Source of the DNA: Natronobeatus ordinarius
GTDB taxonomy: Archaea > Halobacteriota > Halobacteria > Halobacteriales > Natrialbaceae
DNA length: 64,000 nucleotides
Reading direction: 5' to 3'
Assembly: GCF_024362485.1 (NCBI RefSeq)
Contig: NZ_CP101456.1
Coordinates: forward strand, 1,364,001 to 1,428,000
The translations under genes were made by a program, and so were the position numbers. A model generated the notes under the pieces. That model saw nothing but the letters and a program-made list of their open reading frames with translations. It had not been told where the DNA came from and ran no database searches. Below, piece by piece: positions 61,715-64,000 of the stretch (positions are counted from its first letter, which is position 1; every line of letters begins with the position of its first letter).

Positions 61715-62374
61715 ATGAGTCTCATCGCCGAGTTCGAGCTGTCGAACCCGATCCTCCGGGAGACGCGCCGGGCCGTCCCCGACGTGGTCGTCGAGGTCGA
61801 GGACGAACAGCTCGCCGCCGACGAGCCGCCGCGGCTGGTGCTCTGGACGATCGGCGACGCCGCCGACCTCGAGCGGTTCGAAGCCGCGCTCCCGGACGAC
61901 CCGTCGATCGAGGCGTTCGAACGACTCGCCGAGGTCGACGGACGCCGACTGTATCGGATCGCCCTTTCGGAGACCGGCGTCGTCGGGATGACCTACACCG
62001 ACGCGGTCGAGCTCGGCATCACGTTCCTCGAGATTCGTGGTCGGGGAAACGGCGTTCGTTACCGCGCGCAGATCCCCTCTCGAGAGGCGCTGCTCGCCTA
62101 TCGTGAGGCCTGTCGCGACCGCGAGCTGTCGTTCCGGCTCGACGGGCTCTACCAGGGTGGACTCGACGAGCAGGCGGGCTCCGAACTCACTCACCGACAG
62201 CGTGAGGTGCTCCGGACGGCACTCGAGCGCGGCTACTTCGAGGTGCCGCGTCGGGTGACGCTCGAGGAGCTGGCCAACGAACTCGAGATTTCGGACCAGG
62301 CGCTGTCCGCGCTCGTTCGTCGCGGGCTGGCAAACCACCTGCGCCACACGCTTCCCGAGGACGACGATACTTAA
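61715..62374 (+). CDS. HTH-10 (Bat-like) transcriptional regulator
   Basis: A 219-residue protein: an N-terminal sensor-like domain (MSLIAEFELSNPILRETRRA, about 1-155) as in haloarchaeal bacterioopsin-activator relatives, then the HTH-10 domain (LTHRQREVLRTALERGYFEVPR, TLEELANELEISDQALS). The ATG at 61715 is the family start. It should act as a DNA-binding regulator; the target is not known. It stands alone between the biotin operon and a HalOD1 gene. Confidence 0.88.
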   Translation: MSLIAEFELSNPILRETRRAVPDVVVEVEDEQLAADEPPRLVLWTIGDAADLERFEAALPDDPSIEAFERLAEVDGRRLYRIALSETGVVGMTYTDAVELGITFLEIRGRGNGVRYRAQIPSREALLAYREACRDRELSFRLDGLYQGGLDEQAGSELTHRQREVLRTALERGYFEVPRRVTLEELANELEISDQALSALVRRGLANHLRHTLPEDDDT

Positions 62375-62437
62375 ACAGGTTGAGTGACCAACTACAGTCT
62401 ATTGTCTCGAGCCGGCCTCTCTCGAGGTAGAGACTCC

Positions 62438-62752
62438 ATGTCGATCAACTGCCCTCCGAACCAGGAAGCGATGGGTGAACCGGCCGTCCGCCGACGGCTC
62501 GAACCAGGTGAATCAGTAAGCGTCGCCGTCGTCGAGGCCGTCGCCACGGCGTCGGGACGAAGCCCGGTGCCCGACGGGAGCGGCGCCGATCCGCTCCCGC
62601 CGCTGTACGACGCGGTCGAGCCGGACGCGATCGACGCCCTCTTCGGCGCCGACAGCCAGTTCGACGGCTGTCTCAGGTTCACGTACGGTGGCTACCGAGT
62701 GGTGCTCGAGGGCGACGGCACGATCACGGTCGCCGCTCGAGGGGTGCGATAA
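62438..62752 (+). CDS. HalOD1 output-domain protein
   Basis: A 104-residue protein. The HalOD1 pattern is visible: SVSVAVVEAVATASGRSPVPDG, PPLYDAVEPDAIDALFGAD, and FTYGGYRVVLEGDGTITVA. In other haloarchaeal proteins this domain follows receiver domains as an output module. As a free-standing protein its role is unknown. The ATG at 62438 gives the compact domain; the longer frame from 62384 has no support. Confidence 0.82.
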   Translation: MSINCPPNQEAMGEPAVRRRLEPGESVSVAVVEAVATASGRSPVPDGSGADPLPPLYDAVEPDAIDALFGADSQFDGCLRFTYGGYRVVLEGDGTITVAARGVR

Positions 62753-62755
62753 CGG

Positions 62756-63220
62756 TCACTCCATAATGTCGAGGTCGCGGTAGTAGGTGACCGGACAGGG
62801 AGCGGCGAGCATAATTTCTTTCGAGACCGAACTGAGGACGGCCCGCTGTGCGGGCGAGCCTCGCTGGCCGGCGAGGATCAGCCGGTCGGCGTCTACCTCG
62901 TGGGCGAGGTCGACGACGCCGGTGTCGACGCCGTCGAGGATCCCTCGAATCTCGACGTCGACGCCCGCGTCTTCGATGATCGACCGCAGTTCCCCGACCG
63001 GCGGACGCTTCGCGGCGACGGCGTCGGGATCGACGTCCTCGACGCGCGCCTCGAAGCCGAGTCGCTCGCGGAACTCCTCGTACTCCGCAGCCGAGAAGGC
63101 GTGGCCGACCACCACGGTCGACTCGAGCGGCTCGGCGAGCTCGAGGGTCGTCTCAGCGAGTTCTTCCGCGCGCACCGCGTCCATCGGGCCGACCGCGAGC
63201 AGGATCGTCTCGATCGCCAT
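62756..63220 (-). CDS. universal stress protein (UspA fold), divergent ATP loop
   Basis: A 154-residue UspA-fold protein starting MAIETILLAVGPMDAVRAEE. The loop is LAGQRGSPAQRAVLSSVSKEI, where the G[ST] that closes the nucleotide loop is Ser-Ser, so nucleotide binding may differ from the copy at 19.2 kb. It ends 3 bases from the HalOD1 stop on the opposite strand (convergent). This is the third UspA-type gene in the window. Confidence 0.87.
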   Translation of the reverse strand: MAIETILLAVGPMDAVRAEELAETTLELAEPLESTVVVGHAFSAAEYEEFRERLGFEARVEDVDPDAVAAKRPPVGELRSIIEDAGVDVEIRGILDGVDTGVVDLAHEVDADRLILAGQRGSPAQRAVLSSVSKEIMLAAPCPVTYYRDLDIME

Positions 63221-63285
63221 ACGTGACGTGCCGAGCCCACCCGCTTAAGTATTCTCTCGCCGACGAATCTCGCCTCGGGGTCGCG

Positions 63286-63627
63286 TCACCCACCTCCCTC
63301 GAAGTACAGGTGCGCGTGGTCGACACAGCCGGGGTTGAAGGGCGTGTCACAGTGCGGACACTCGTGTTCGTCGAGCTCGAGGTACGTTTCGGCGGTCAAC
63401 TCAGTGCCACAGACGCCACAGAGAACTGCTGGTTCGTCGAACCGACTTTGAGGCCAGGGCTCGCGTTCGTGATCGGCGACGGCGTCGTGGCAGCGAAAAC
63501 AGGGGAAGTACGTCTCACAGCAGCCGAACCTGAGCGCGACGACGTCCCGGTCGCCGCGATAGTGGGCACATCGGGTTTCGGGATCGACGTCGACGCCGGA
63601 GACGGGAACGCCGTGGACGAATCTCAC
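63286..63627 (-). CDS. CHY-type zinc-finger protein
   Basis: A 113-residue protein rich in paired Cys/His: RCAHYRGDRDVVALRFGCC, YFPCFRCHD, LCGVCGTELT and ECPHCDTPFNPGC, with late HAHLYFE. This is the CHY zinc-finger pattern of small bacterial and archaeal members that bind three zinc ions. Eukaryotic relatives are ubiquitin ligases, but no such function can be assumed here. Start at ATG 63627. Confidence 0.9.
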   Translation of the reverse strand: MRFVHGVPVSGVDVDPETRCAHYRGDRDVVALRFGCCETYFPCFRCHDAVADHEREPWPQSRFDEPAVLCGVCGTELTAETYLELDEHECPHCDTPFNPGCVDHAHLYFEGGG

Positions 63628-63678
63628 GGCTCGAGAGAGGAGCGGCGGGGCCTTCGTCGTTACGGCCTGGCACCGACC

Positions 63679-64000
63679 TCAGTCGAACGCGTGGGTATCC
63701 CCGCGCCGGTACCGGTCGATGCGGCGGTAGCCCTCGACGACGCCGTCCTCGTCGAGTTCGATCTCGTACCGGCCGAGGATGTCCTGGGTGTCGGGAACCG
63801 CCCGACGTTCGATCACGTCGACGGTCGCCCGCCAGCCGTCCTCGGTGGCGGTGATCTCGCTGACGCTGTTGAACTCGTAGCCGACGAGGTCGGTCGCCGT
63901 CAGCTGGACCGTCTCGCGGACCGCCATCAGGCCCTCGATCCGATCGTCGTCGACCTCGACGTCGACTTCCTCGATCTCGACGTCACCGGGGTCGGTCGTC
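63679..64000 (-). CDS. gas vesicle protein GvpO-like, partial at right edge
   Basis: The C-terminal 107 codons of a minus-strand gene, open up to the window edge, so the start is missing; the ATG at 63927 is internal. The acidic N-terminal part (EIEEVDVEVDDDRIEGLMAV) leads into the GvpO core: WRATVDVIERRAVPDTQDIL, RYEIELDEDGVVEGYRRIDR and a final YRRGDTHAFD. GvpO is an accessory, probably regulatory, gas-vesicle protein. No other gvp gene lies in the window. Confidence 0.8.
   Translation of the reverse strand, partial: TTDPGDVEIEEVDVEVDDDRIEGLMAVRETVQLTATDLVGYEFNSVSEITATEDGWRATVDVIERRAVPDTQDILGRYEIELDEDGVVEGYRRIDRYRRGDTHAFD

Overview
The window reads as chromosome of an extremely halophilic archaeon (class Halobacteria). 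The proteins are strongly acidic and the third codon positions are GC-rich. Many genes have a TATA element about 27 bases before the start codon, as expected for leaderless transcripts. It carries archaeal informational genes (L15e, RIO2-type kinase) and haloarchaeal families (GfcR, HalOD1, HTH-10, DUF7282, GvpO, ISH elements). I cannot name the genus from sequence alone; the gene content is compatible with the Natrialbales.

Layout. 0-3.3 kb: the edge of an archaetidylserine decarboxylase gene and a secreted GLUG-repeat protein with a dockerin-like tail. 3.36-7.2 kb: a small mobile pocket with two structurally complete insertion sequences (ISH11-like and ISH6-type, both with target duplications) around a truncated serpin-like lipoprotein and an AbrB/PIN toxin-antitoxin pair. 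7.4-28.7 kb: mostly core genes: RIO2 kinase, a transsulfuration enzyme, an M48 protease, a four-gene DUF4129/DUF7269/DUF58/DUF7519 operon, L15e with a structured leader, an ABC exporter, UspA, threonine synthase, a chromate-type transporter, GfcR, ThrS, PyrE and a DHH/OB nuclease-like protein. A 1.08 kb stretch without a supported gene follows.

29.8-49.6 kb is a probable catabolic island for an unidentified carboxylic acid. It holds a UbiD-type decarboxylase coupled to a UbiD-like paralogue lacking the catalytic motif, an operon of acyl-CoA dehydrogenase, biotin carboxylase/BCCP, carboxyltransferase and MaoC hydratase, a PaaK-like ligase without its P-loop, an amidohydrolase coupled to a UspA protein, and a Liv-type ABC importer with an acyl-CoA synthetase inside its operon, next to an IclR regulator. 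Uptake, CoA activation, dehydrogenation, carboxylation and hydration form a coherent route, but the substrate cannot be read from the sequence.

50.7-64 kb: small conserved haloarchaeal proteins, a 7TM-PAS histidine kinase, a 1319-residue secreted protein with about fourteen copies of a glutamine-rich ~23-residue repeat, a bioYMN-type biotin importer with a BirA-type operator over its promoter, an HTH-10 regulator, a HalOD1 protein, another UspA, a CHY zinc-finger protein and the end of a gvpO-like gene. No tRNA, rRNA or CRISPR was found.
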